64,000 nt of DNA from Xenopus tropicalis (Eukaryota > Chordata > Amphibia > Anura > Pipidae), in the NCBI RefSeq assembly GCF_000004195.4, contig NC_030679.2:37437712-37501711 (forward strand). Direction: 5' to 3'. The notes beneath the pieces are model-generated. The model did no database searches. It was not told the origin of the DNA and was given only the letters and a program-made list of their open reading frames with translations. The stretch's first letter is position 1. Every line of letters begins with the position of its first letter. This document shows, one piece after another, positions 43,425 through 55,800 of this stretch. Made by a program: the position numbers and the translations under genes.

Positions 43425-45800
43425 AGTGATTGGTGGGAACATTTTATGTTTACTTATCCTGACTAATCATGTTTGCATATGGTAACATAAATACAAAAAA
43501 GACAGGGGGCATGCACAAGATGCACCCAAGATGCCACCTCCTCTATTGGAATAAAGCATATGAAAATAATTAAAGCAAAAAAGAACAGGTGAAGAAAGGA
43601 CATGATTATTTATTAAAAATAGATGTAATAATTATTTATTGAAAGTAGATGTAATAATTATTTAATGAAAACCATATCCCAGGAAGTTGTGTGAAACTAT
43701 TCTTTATCTATTTGCTCTGAGCCTTGACTGGGTGCCTAACTCAGGAATAGTTTTGCTGACCTTTCCAACTAAATGGATCTTTCAGACTGTGGCGATGCAT
43801 CCCCCCTTTGAGAACCCTAAATGCTTCCATCCAGACCACACTACCCACAAATAAATTACACCAGCAGCAATTTGTAGTGGGTAAGGGTCGCCCGCAGCTT
43901 TATTAAGCATAGTAAATAACCATCCTTGCTATTAAGTACTTAATTTTGAAAGACACTATTCAACTCCATGCTAGCAAGGACCACAACCTTGCTATTGCTG
44001 TAACATCTGAAATAACAAAAAAACAAACAGAGGTTAACTAAAAGAATTTTGTAGAACTGCAGGAAAATAAAGTATAAGAGAGAACAAGAAGGGCAAGGAG
44101 GCCCTGGCCAGGTAGCCATTCGCTGAGTCAGAGAAAGAAGAAGCAAGAGAGGTCAGAGAAAGGAAAGGAGGCAGCCCTTGGCCCACCCCACCCATGATAT
44201 CATTATGCCCTGTTCCCACCTCTGCCCATCGCTATTTACATGCTTGTGGCAATATTACCCCACCCCATTCAGTGACATCACAGATGGCTGGTTAGGGCAC
44301 GGGTACATAAATAGTGATGGCTTGGTGGGTCAGTTAGTGCTCAGAGCAGGTGGGTCAGGGCTGGTTCAGTGCGGGCCAACTTCTTGTCAACCCAAATATC
44401 ACTAGCTGAAATAATAAAAACTAAGAAATGTTATGGCGTACAGTCAGATTTGCTGCAGCTTAAAGTTTGAAATCACTTTGGATTCACCTGAATCAGGGAC
44501 TGGGGCTGTGCTTAGATTGTGTCTACCTATGTATATGTTTTATGCCCTTAACCTTTTACCAGTTGAAAACATAACCAGTCACATAAATGGAAAGCTCAGT
44601 CATTATTAACTATAATCACTGTTTAAAGCTACATACCAACCGGTGTTATCTTTTGGCACTCCTTGTCCTCCCAGTCCACAGAGGCACCCGTATCCAATGT
44701 AATGCACAGCGCATCGACCAGTTCCACACTGAATGGCCCCGGCTAACTGAATTAGCCCTCGCCGCTGCAATATGTGAGGTTTGTTCAACTCTCCATTCAA
44801 GGCTGTGATATTAAATATGACAGCATTCATTTATCTCCATGCAAATAAGTTCACATTGTGTAATTAACTTAATCATCATCAGTACATTTTTTAAACAAGT
44901 TGTGTGTACCACAGAACATATCTGGGCACATTGCACAGCATATTCTCTGATATAGACAAACTGCACAGAGAAACTGTACTACAAGTAGTAATATATATTT
45001 ATGCATTTTTCAATACAAAAACTGTGTGCAATGCAGGTTGTGCAATGCAGAAATTGTAGAGTTGCCCAGGAAAATAATTTATGCATAATCAATTAATTTT
45101 TAAGAGGCTTTTTATTTACTTTATTAGATTTTAAGGTGTTACAACAACATAATCCTGGTGTCAGTTTAGATAATTTGGGCTTTTGAAAATTGCTCCACAG
45201 TTTTCATTTACAGAAAGGTGCATACAATGATTTAGTGTTTTTATACCAAACAAAAGCTGAATGTATGAACCCGCTCAGGTGTGACTTACACAGCAAACTC
45301 AGAACGAACTGTCTTACTGAAGCATCTGAGGGCTAATTCTATATAAATACTTCTTCATTTTATGAAAAAATCTGGTAAATGTAGTGATTTCCACTGCTTC
45401 TACATGAACATATAGAAAAGCAGTTTTAATAACCTGGGGCCAAACAAGCCTTTCAAGTCAGAGAAGTTAACGGCCACAACTTTTACTGAAAATGTTATTC
45501 CATAAATAAACAAAATATGGCAACTGCAGTTTCTGTCACAGGAATGAACACACCCACTTAGGAGTCTCCTGGAGCAGCGAGAAGCACTGACTCCCAGCCC
45601 TGCTTAGCTCCCCATACAGTACAGTATTTTCCAGGCAATTGCCTGAAAAATCATGAAATTAGAAAAAGTTGAGACAACGGTAGATTCACAATAAATAACC
45701 TCATAAGAAAAAAGGGAGTGAGGGAGAGCAATTTTGTCTGTTAACTACTGCTAACAGCAAATGGCAACATATAAATAATAAAGCATAGGATACAGGAGAG
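43425..45800. other. Intergenic DNA
   Basis: AT-rich, with a short direct repeat near 43605-43665 (GTAATAATTATTTA). No exon or element with clear ends. Confidence 0.4.
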
Positions 45801-46600
45801 ATTATTGAAGTTTTCTGTCTCGTGGTACTTTTCGGCAGAGGGGTGTTGCTAATATTTTGTAAACCAATGCTTTACAGAATTGGCAGAGTTGTAAATCTGA
45901 AGGATATATTTGCTGAAGCTAAAATAAAAAGGATCCTAAAAAAACTAGAAAAAAATAGTGCAAACCAATATTCACATTTTTGGTGTCTTAGTGGGCACTG
46001 TTGGCTCAATTATGAGAAAGCGGAAGTTCCATTAAGCCACCCAGACATTGCCCAGAAAAAATCTTCATCAAAAATCTCTGAGCAATCAATAAGTAAATTT
46101 AAAAGCCACAATCATACTAAAGGAGCTACAGAGTTATGTAATCCAGACTGGAGTAAATATACACCAACGTCCAAAGCAATATGTGTGGTGCAAATATAAA
46201 CCTGCACAATACCTACAATCTTTTTTGCATAATGTTGTAAGGCTCCCTGTCTTCAGCCATATTAAAATATTGTTAAAATGAGAACCTACAAATGAACCTC
46301 TGCCCGTCTTTTAAAAATACAAAAGCAAAAATGCAAAGTACCATGAATAATGTAATTTAAGAACAAAAAGTTGAATGTCGTATAAAAACCAATTAAAAGC
46401 CCAGATCTTAATGCGACTGAGAATCTGTTTGAAAACTTAGGTGCTCAAACATCACCCAACTAACCTTAATGGGGAATGGTTACTATTATAAACTCCACTA
46501 GAGGATATTAAATTCATTTCACAAACTGTTTTGTTGTAAGTTACTTATCAGGTCTAAGTGGCTGATTCCACCAGGAGTTATCACTTTGCTGTGCACAACA
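45801..46600 (+). mobile_element. Possible decayed Tc1-like remnant
   Basis: Near 46400 the sequence AGCCCAGATCTTAATGCGAC, followed by GAGAATCTG, would read SPDLN-x-x-ENL, the Tc1 motif around the third catalytic residue. The rest is too damaged to align by eye. Confidence 0.35.
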
Positions 46601-46855
46601 ACTACAACAACATGGTTAACATGGAAAAATGTTATGTGAAAGAAGCTCTCTAATCAGCCTTGAAACCTATTTGTAAATACTAATTATTAAGTGTTTGCTA
46701 GATCTCCTAGGGCCTAGCAGATAACTTGATATCCAGGGTCAATTCCCATAAAAATATAGACATAGTATAAAAATTACAGGACCCTGTTTTTAACGCTGTA
46801 TTTAAAAACACAGTGCAAAGTTACACTAGGCCCAGATACCATTACATGTTTAAAG

Positions 46856-46975
46856 GTGGTCATACACGGGCTGATTCTAGCTGCCGATATCGGCCCCTTA
46901 GACCGATTCAGCAGCTTATCGGCCCGTGTAGGGCATTAACGACGGGCCTGTGGGGGCCTGTTTGGGTCTCTGTGT
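46856..46975. repeat. Fragment of the MITE seen at 13032-14315
   Basis: GGGCTGATTCTAGCTGCCGA onward matches the left half at 13047, without the hAT insertion. It breaks off after GACGGGCCTG. Confidence 0.75.
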
Positions 46976-47752
46976 ACTCAAGATACCAGCCTATTTTGCC
47001 CCCTAGTCCGGACCTGGTTAGATAGATAATTTCTTCAGTATAGATGAACAAATAATATATGGGCTGATTTAGGTGACCACAATATATTAAATCCTGCTTT
47101 ACAAAATACGGTATAGGTACATAAAACTCAATTCCAAATACAGTACTGTATACTGCAGGCTGCAGCAGTGAGTGATTGTGTGGTATTTCATTCTTATTTC
47201 TTTTTAATTTATGAACAATATTGCTTGAGAATACTAGGAAATTAAAATAAAGGAAATAAATAAATTAAGAAGAGCATGCATGAGAGATGAGAGACAGAAG
47301 CAGACAAGGGAATGGTATAAAAGCCATGATTCTACCACTTCATCTCTGGAGGAGGCAAAGCAAAGATGCAGCTTATATGGGTTCTACAGCCGACTATGGA
47401 ACAGGAATTTACACTGACAATAACTATATATATTATATGTAACTATAACTATATATATTTAGGTCAGTTATTAATTTTTCAAAGAAAAAGTAACAGGTGA
47501 AGGTAAATTTGCCCTGTAGCCATTTTTTGATCCATTCAGTCATATTGTGTATGGTTCCCTGGTTGCAGTTTTCTGTAATTTTCCTTCCATACAGAGGATC
47601 CATATTTGTGCCTAAAACTTTGGACTCATTTGCTATAATAGAGCTCAAATTCCATAGGTGGAAGGAATTCAAAAGAAAAATATCAGAAAATACAGTCCCA
47701 TGGTCAAATATAAAAAGCATTAAAAAAACTTGTTCTGATCATGTTAATCCGT

Positions 47753-48015
47753 TTAAAGGACAAGGAAATGCTAAGTCACTTGGGGGTGCCAAAATGTTTA
47801 CCCCAGGCTGCCCCTGTTAGGAGAAAACCGCACCAGCCCGGGGTACCTGTAGCGATGCGCTTCCTCCTTCCGGCTTCGTTTCGCTAAGACTAACACAATA
47901 GGCGCATGCGCAGTAGAGTGAGAAGCCGACTTCTCTGTTAAAGTCGGAATGACGAAGCGCTGCAGGTACCCCGGGCTGGGGCAGTTCATGGTTTCAAGGT
48001 TAAGAACCACTGGCA
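47753..48015. mobile_element. Inverted-repeat element with an hAT-type end
   Basis: CCCGGGGTACCTGTAGCG (about 47838) pairs with CGCTGCAGGTACCCCGGG (about 47957). The left edge starts TTTAAAGGACAAGGAAA and the right edge ends GGTTAAGAACCACTG, so two families may be joined. The core contains GGCGCATGCGCAG. Confidence 0.55.
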
Positions 48016-48188
48016 TCCATTTATTAAGAAATATAACACACATCTACCTGGCCTCCATATAAAGCGAGGGCTCACCCCTGAAGTATACAGTCTCATCCTG
48101 GGTAAAATACAGTGTAGCTTGTGGTAATAGAAGGGCTAATTTACTATAAGCTTACACTTACAAAGCAGTGCTCTTTGTAAAGAATAAG

Positions 48189-48578
48189 CTATGTATGTAC
48201 TGTACATCTAAAGGCAAATAAACGCCATATTAACCTCTCTCATCAACAGGGTACACTTCCTCTTTAATGGCAGCACTTGTCATGTGATGAGAGGGGACTT
48301 CACTCCTAGGGAAGTGGCAGTTGGTTGAGTCCGTTGGTTGTCATAGCAGTGAAAGCTAAGAGCAGGATTTGGGTATGTAAATATACACTTTTATTTCAGT
48401 TGTGAACCCACAATTCCCAACACATATGGCAGCATAGTAACTGCACTTAATCAAAAAGCCACACATACAAAGCAATGCTATGTATGTACTGTACATCTAA
48501 AGGCAAATAAATGCCATATTAACCTCTCTCATCAGCAGGGTACACTGCCTCTTTAATGGCAGCACTTGTCATGTCACA
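48189..48578. repeat. Direct duplication of about 100 bp, 288 bp apart
   Basis: ATGTATGTACTGTACATCTA and the following sequence through GCAGCACTTGTCATGT occur at 48189-48305 and again at 48477-48578 with few changes. Between them lies a single ancestral-looking monomer of the 75-bp array (ATTTGGGTATGTAAATATAC near 48367). Confidence 0.85.
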
Positions 48579-48840
48579 ATGGAAGTGGCAGTTGGTTGAG
48601 TCGGTTGGTTTTGTCGGTTGGTTGAGTCGGTTGGTTGTCATTGCAGTGAAAGCTAAGAGCAGAGACCCTCTGAGAGATTTATTGGCAGATAAACCTTATT
48701 TTAGCTGTAAAAAGACTGGAAATATTTGGATGACGACCCCCCCAGACTAGCAGATGTTGATCCTCTCACTAATTTTAGCGAATTTGGAGAATTTTCCCCT
48801 AAAATCGGCTTTGGAGAAGACTTTAATCTTAGCGCTGGTT

Positions 48841-50029
48841 GGAGACACAGAGCCAGGATTTGGGTATGTAAATATACACTTTTATTTCAGTCGGGCGCCC
48901 CATACTCAGGGATTGGGAGACACAGAGCCAGGATTTGGGTATGTAAATATACACTTTTATTTCAGTCGGGCGCCCCATACTCAGGGATTGGGAGACACAG
49001 AGCCAGGATTTGGGTATGTAAATATACACTTTTATTTCAGTCGGGCGCCCCATACTCAGGGATTGGGAGACACAGAGCCAGGATTTGGGCATGTAAATAT
49101 ACACTTTTATTTCAGTCGGGCGCCCCATACTCAGGGATTGGGAGACGCAGAGCCAGGATTTGGGTATGTAAATAGACACTTTTATTTCAGTCGGGCGCCC
49201 CATACTCAGGGATTGGGAGACACAGAGCCAGGATTTGGGCATGTAAATATACACTTTTATTTCAGTCGGGCGCCCCATACTCAGGGATTGGGAGACGCAG
49301 AGCCAGGATTTGGGTATGTAAATAGACACTTTTATTTCAGTCGGGCGCCCCATACTCAGGGATTGGGAGACACAGAGCCAGGATTTGGGCATGTAAATAT
49401 ACACTTTTATTTCAGTCGGGCGCCCCATACTCAGGGATTGGGAGACGCAGAGCCAGGATTTGGGCATGTAAATATACACTTTTATTTCAGTCGGGCACCC
49501 CATACTCAGGGATTGGGAGACGCAGAGCCAGGATTTGGGTATGTAAATAGACACTTTTATTTCAGTCGGGCGCCCCATACTCAGGGATTGGGAGACGCAG
49601 AGCCAGGATTTGGGTATGTAAATAGACACTTTTATTTCAGTCGGGCGCCCCATACTCAGGGATTGGGAGACACAGAGCCAGGATTTGGGTATGTAAATAG
49701 ACACTTTTATTTCAGTCGGGCGCCCCATACTCAGGGATTGGGAGACACAGAGCCAGGATTTGGGCATGTAAATAGACACTTTTATTTCAGTCGGGCGCCC
49801 CATACTCAGGGATTGGGAGACACAGAGCCAGGATTTGGGTATGTAAATAGACACTTTTATTTCAGTCGGGCGCCCATACTCAGGGATTGGGAGACGCAGA
49901 GCCAGGATTTGGGTATGTAAATAGACACTTTTATTTCAGTCGGGCGCCCCATACTCAGGGATTGGGAGACACAGAGCCAGGATTTGGGCATGTAAATAGA
50001 CACTTTTATTTCAGTCGGGCGCCCCATAA
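48841..50029. repeat. 75-bp tandem array, about 16 copies
   Basis: Unit: GGAGACACAGAGCCAGGATT, TGGGTATGTAAATATACACT, TTTATTTCAGTCGGGCGCCC, CATACTCAGGGATTG. Variants are limited to a few sites (ACAC or ACGC, GGTATG or GGCATG, AATATA or AATAGA). Because 75 is a multiple of three and the unit lacks stops in several frames, long open frames appear on both strands (up to 388 codons); I do not regard them as genes. Confidence 0.97.
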
Positions 50030-51256
50030 AATTGTTACATTTGGGCATTTGGGGATCCCTGTGCGACACTATAAATTACTTTATTTCTGTTGCCAGTATT
50101 GACAGGCACCTTAGAGTTTTGCCCCCAGGTATCTGCTGCTTCTCTTATGTACTAACCTTAACATGTAATTGAATATAACGGAATAAATACCAATACTTTT
50201 TGCTTTTACAAAATAACATTTATTAGTATGTCTCATGCACTCTCCCTTTATATGCCCTAGCCACGGAGGGAAAATGGGTACATGGAAGGGGCAGTATGGA
50301 CTAAAACAATGTATTGCTAATTTTTTACCAGTAATACAGCCCTATGGCCTAGTTGCCCCTTGAGCACTTAGTGGCCATTTGTCCCATTACTTATGCTATC
50401 AGCCCCATAACAAATTGTATTTTGCATTTGGCCTGTTTTTCTATCTCTCTGCCCCGCATTAAATATTTTGTATGGCAGGGAGGCAATTATTAACGCTGGA
50501 AAGTAATCCAAGGTGATCAATCAAATTTTTGCTGCAATCAGTTAGCTGACCAGACCTAATCACTAACTGGTTGCTATGGGTTACTGAGCAGATGATAAAT
50601 GAGTCCAACTGTATTTTCTCTTTTTTGCCTCCAACGGGCACTTTTACTTACTATGGACACAGGGCCTGATTTATTATTTTTAACTATTGGAGAAGGTAAA
50701 TCTTAGGGTGTTCACTCAGTAGCATTAAAGCTAAAAATATTTCAAAAAATGAATTTTAACATTTTGAGAGTCACTGACTGTGCCTTTAGGCCAATGAGTG
50801 GGATGAGAATGTTGTCACTTAATGAAATTCATTGGTTTCATTTGTACAAAGCATCTCTGTCTGTCTGCATAGCATCCAACTTCTGTCACTACCATTCATA
50901 CATATAGGTGGGAGCTGCCATACTATTTGCCTTTGTGACTATATAGCAACCAACAGGCTATCAAAATATGGCAGCTCTATGGTAGTGAAAACTTCTGTGT
51001 ATTAAGACTGAAGTACAGAGTAATTCAGTTCTGCACAGTATGCCTTCCTTACTATCAACAACTATCACACACTTACAGCACTGATACTGCTCGGCTAAAC
51101 TATAAAAAATGTCCAACAATAACAGACCCTTCACTGGACACATCTCCTCTTTGTGGATACAACTTACTTTCCATTCCTTCCCTTATAGGTCTAATTCCAA
51201 GAGAAAAAAAATGTATAGATTCATTTCTCACATTTCTGCTTTCTTTTATATTTCAG
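50030..51256. other. Intergenic DNA before the possible terminal exon
   Basis: No coding exon or bounded repeat recognised. The last 30 bases are pyrimidine-rich and end TATATTTCAG. Confidence 0.4.
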
Positions 51257-51331
51257 GAACAAAGGGAAGAGCTGAAAGAATTGACCATGTCCTCTGCAGA
51301 TACTAAGCTTGTCCGCCGTGGGGACCTGTAG
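51257..51331 (+). other. Possible short coding exon with stop
   Basis: A strong acceptor (CTTTCTTTTATATTTCAG) is followed by 25 codons reading EQREELKELTMSSADTKLVR then RGDL and TAG. The composition is protein-like, but I do not recognise the product and see no upstream exon on this strand. It could be chance. Confidence 0.2.
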
Positions 51332-51420
51332 TCTTTTGAGGCGCGTGACGTCAGACGACCCAATACAACTGCGCGGTTAGGAATGGCAGAGAGAGAGGCT
51401 ACCCACAGGCAATTAAGTTC
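51300..51420. promoter_or_regulatory. CpG-rich patch with consensus CRE
   Basis: TGACGTCA at 51346-51353 is a perfect CREB/ATF palindrome within a CpG-rich stretch (GTCCGCCG, GAGGCGCGTGACG, GACGACCC, CTGCGCGG). Its AT-rich surroundings make it stand out as a candidate promoter, direction unknown. Confidence 0.35.
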
Positions 51421-51798
51421 CCGGATGGGACAATTTTTTTTAATATAATAGTGTCATTTGTTCTGTTAAGGTCAAATGTAGAATATGAAGCCAAAGGATT
51501 GTCAGCTGTATGCATGCAAGATAACAGACGCAGACACGTAGCCTAGTTGTTCTGTCCTACCTGATTGGTGGGCAGACCTTTATTTATATTGATTGTTCTT
51601 ACATGATGTATAAGGTGGTCCTAGCTGGCTTACCAATCAGATTAAAGCACGTTTTAGACACGTATAAGTTTTTAGGACTACTCATCATGAAACCAAAAAT
51701 GACTTATCCCCTAATTACAAGTTTTGGCAGTACATCTTAAATCAATAGTTAATTCAAACATTACTATTTACTTAACTTTACAAAAATGTCATTTAGAA

Positions 51799-52292
51799 CA
51801 GTGGTCCCCAACCTTTTTTGCACCACGGACCGGTTTCAAGCAAGGCATTTTTTCCAAGGACCGGGGTTGTGGTTGGGGGGGTGGCGCAGCCAATGCATAG
51901 TATATAATTGAATTATTACATATATGATGTAAATGTAATTATTATTGCACTTTATTTTATTATTATTATATCATACAATATAATACAGCTCATCATAATT
52001 CAAACTCATTGGGGGACCTAAGCTTGTTTCCCTGCAACTAGATGCGCCCAGCACCCTTGCTTTTCTTACTCGCACCTAAGGGGTGACATCCTCTGATGCT
52101 TAGTATGGAACTTTAAGTACTTTGGGCCTTGTCGCAATAAGTAGAAAGCTTCCTGGGATTCGAATTGCTGTTGTCATGGCTGTGTAATACATTCGAGAAT
52201 TGAGATAACAGGTATTTTGGACCAGAGGTGGCCCAGTTCAGCACAGCCCACGGCCCGGCACTGGTCCCCGGCCCGGTGGTTGGGGACCCCTG
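51799..52292. mobile_element. hAT-like element, 494 bp
   Basis: Starts CAGTGGTCCCCAACCTTTTT and ends GGTTGGGGACCCCTG. Flanks ATTTAGAA (51791-51798) and ATTAAGAA (52293-52300) form an 8-base duplication with one mismatch. Non-coding. Confidence 0.85.
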
Positions 52293-52885
52293 ATTAAGAA
52301 TGTCATGTTGTGATTCAGCCTAGTTCAGAAATATTGATTTTACACAATGAAAGAATAACATAGTATTAAAATTGCTCTATATAGTTTAATTAATATATAT
52401 ATATATATCCATATAACCTTAACAGTTCACTTGGGATCTCGTCATTTCATTACATTAGCCACCTAATTTTATTCTGTATATGGGAAGGGAAACCTGCTAA
52501 TCCCCCAATAACTAATCGTGTGTCTAGGTCACCTGCTGGTACAGTATTAGTTGCCTCATAGAAGTCTTATACTGGGTGGGAATCCGGACATAACAGACAC
52601 AAATTGGAACTGTAGAGATATCACTTGTGCTCCAAATTAGAACTTATCATAATCCATAAAGAAACTAAGTCCTTTGACTTTTGCTTTATTTGCTTTGCTG
52701 GAAAATGTATTATATATAAAACTCTAGTCTATTTTACTAGTTTTAAATTTATGTTTTGTAATATAAGAAACTAAAAATATTATATGTGGTTAGTCTGTAG
52801 TTTTGTATGAGAGCGTAAACTCTTTTTAGACACTCAATCTTAATATTCATTAGGTAACATTATTATTATATTATATAGAGAGCTA
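52293..52885. other. AT-rich DNA before the minisatellite
   Basis: Contains a (TA)n stretch near 52395 and further AT-rich sequence up to the array. No gene. Confidence 0.5.
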
Positions 52886-55800
52886 GAAGGGTGTCACTTG
52901 TGTGAGTGACTGGGGTGGGGGGCGGGTGCTTGTGTGAGTGACTGGGATGGGAGAGCGGGTGCTTGTGTGAGTGACTGGGGTGGGAGGGTGGGTGCTTGTG
53001 TGAGTGACTGGGGTGGGAGGGTGGGTGCTTGTGTGAGTGACTGGGGTGGGAGAGCGGGTGCTTGTGTGAGTGACTGGGGTGGGAGGGCGGGTGCTTGTGT
53101 GAGTGACTGGGGTGGGAGGGCGGGTGCTTGTGTGAGTGACTGGGGTGGGAGGGCGGGTGCTTGTGTGAGTGACTGGGGTGGGAGGGCGGGTGCTTGTGTG
53201 AGTGACTGGGATGGGAGAGCGGGTGCTTGTGTGAGTGACTGGGGTGGGAGGGCGGGTGCTTGTGTGAGTGACTGGGGTGGGAGGGCGGGTGCTTGTGTGA
53301 GTGACTGGGGTGGGAGGGAGGGTGCTTGTGTGAGTGACTGGGGTGGGAGGGCGGGTGCTTGTGTGAGTGACTGGGGTGGGAGGGCGGGTGCTTGTGTGAG
53401 TGACTGGGGTGGGAGGGCGGGTGCTTGTGTGAGTGACTGGGAGGGTGGGTGCTTGTGTGAGTGACTGGGGTGGGAGGGTGGGTGCTTGTGAGTGACTGGG
53501 GTGGGAGGTGGGTGCTTGTGTGAGTGACTGGGGTGGGAGGGTGGGTGCTTGTGTGAGTGACTGGGGTGGGAGGGTGGGTGCTTGTGTGAGTGACTGGGGT
53601 GGGAGGGTGGGTGCTTGTGTGAGTGACTGGGGTGGGAGGGTGGGTGCTTGTGTGTGTGACTGGGGTGGGAGGGTGGGTGCTTGTGTGAGTGGACTGGGGT
53701 GGGAGGGTGGGTGCTTGTGTGAGTGACTGGGGTGGGAGGGTGGGTGCTTGTGTGAGTGACTGGGGTGGGAGGGTGGTTGCTTGTGTGAGTGACTGGGGTG
53801 GGAGGGTGGGTGCTTGTGTGAGTGACTGGGGTGGGAGGGTGGGTGCTTGTGTGAGTGACTGGGGTGGGAGGGTGGGTGCTTGTGTGAGTGACTGGGGTGG
53901 GAGGGTGGGTGCTGTGTGAGTGACTGGGGTGGGAGGGTGGGTGCTTGTGTGAGTGACTAGGGTGGGAGGGTGGGTGCTTGTGTGAGTGACTAGGGTGGGA
54001 GGGTGGGTGCTTGTGTGAGTGACTAGGGTGGGAGGGTGGGTGCTTGTGTGAGTGACTAGGGTGGGAGGGTGGGTGCTTGTGTGAATGACTGGGGTGGGAG
54101 GGTGGGTGCTTGTGTGAATGACTGGGGTGGGAGGGTGGGTGCTTGTGTGAATGACTGGGGTGGGAGGGTGGGTGCTTGTGTGAGTGACTGGGGAGGGTGG
54201 GTCCTTCTGTGAGTGACTGGGGTGGGAGGGTGGGTGCTTGTGTGAGTGACTGGGAGGGTGGGTGCTTGTGTGAGTGACTGGGAGGGTGGGTGCTAGTGTG
54301 AGTGAGTGGGGGTGGGAGGGTGGGTGCTTGTGTGAGTGAGTGGGGTGGGAGGGTGGGTGCTTTGTGTGAGTGACTGGGAGGTGGGTGCTTGTGTGAGTGA
54401 GTGGGGTGGGAGGGTGGGTGCTTGTGTGAGTGAGTGGGGTGGGAGGGTGGGTGCTTGTGTGAGTGAGTGGGGGTGGGGTGGGAGGGTGGGTGCTTGTGTG
54501 AGTGACTGGGGTGGGAGGGTGGGTGCTTGTGTGAGTGACTGGGGTGGGAGGGTGGGTGCTTGTGTGAGTGACTGGGGTGGGAGGGTGGGTGCTTGTGTGA
54601 GTGACTGGGGTGGGAGGGTGGGTGCTTGTGTGAGTGACTGGGGTGGGAGGGTGGGTGCTTGTGTGAGTGACTGGGGTGGGAGGGTGGGTGCTTGTGTGAG
54701 TGACTGGGGTGGGAGGGTGGTGCTTGTGTGAGTGACTGGGGTGGGAGGGTGGGTGCTTGTGTGAGTGACTGGGGTGGGAGGGTGGGTGCTTGTGTGAGTG
54801 ACTGGGGTGGGAGGGTGGGTGCTTGTGTGAGTGACTGGGTGGGAGGGTGGGTGCTTGTGTGAGTGACTGGGGGAGGCGGGTGCTTGTGTGAGTGACTGGG
54901 AGGGCGGGTGCTTGTGTGAGTGACTGGGAGGGTGGGTGCTTGTGTGAGTGACTGGGGTGGGAGGGTGGGTGCTTGTGTGAGTGACTGGGGTGGGAGGGCG
55001 GGTGCTTGTGTGAGTGACTGGGATGGGAGAGCGGGTGCTTGTGTGAGTGACTGGGGTGGGAGGGCGGGTGCTTGTGTGAGTGACTGGGGTGGGAGGGCGG
55101 GTGCTTGTGTGAGTGACTGGGGTGGGAGGGCGGGTGCTTGAGTGAGTGACTGGGGTGGGAGGGCGGGTGCTTGTGTGAGTGACTGGGGTGGGAGGGCGGG
55201 TGCTTGTGTGAGTGACTGGGGTGGGAGGGCGGGTGCTTGTGTGAGTGACTGGGGTGGGAGGGCGGGTGCTTGTGTGAGTGACTGGGGTGGGAGGGCGGGT
55301 GCTTGTGTGAGTGAATGGGGTGGGAGGGCGGGTGCTTGTGTGAGTGACTGGGATGGGAGGGAGGGTGCTTGTGTGAGTGACTGGGAGGGTGGGTGCTTGT
55401 GTGAGTGACTGGGAGGGTGGGTGCTTGTGTGAGTGACTGGGGTGGGAGGGTGGGTGCTTGTGTGAGTGACTGGGGTGGGAGGGTGGGTGCTTGTGTGAGT
55501 GACTGGGGTGGGAGGGTGGGTGCTTGTGTGAGTGACTGGGGTGGGAGGGTGGGTGCTTGTGTGAGTGACTGGGGTGGGAGGGTGGGTGCTTGTGTGAGTG
55601 ACTGGGGGTGGGAGGGTGGGTGCTTGTGTGAGTGACTGGGGTGGGAGGGTGGGTGCTTGTGTGAGTGACTGGGAGGGTGGGTCCTTCTGTGAGTGACTGG
55701 GGTGGGAGGGTGGGTGCTTGTGTGAGTGACTGGGAGGGTGGGTGCTTGTGTGAGTGACTGGGAGGGTGGGTGCTAGTGTGAGTGAGTGGGGTGGGAGGGT

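Noticed and set aside
46813..47025. 70-codon open frame
   Set aside because: Overlaps a MITE fragment related to 13032-14315; no coding signal.
48754..49920. Long open frames of 388 (plus) and 341 (minus) codons
   Set aside because: A 75-bp repeat, also a multiple of three, open on both strands; no domain and no gene context.
48841..50029. CRISPR-like array
   Set aside because: The units are contiguous with no unique spacers, and the genome is a vertebrate.
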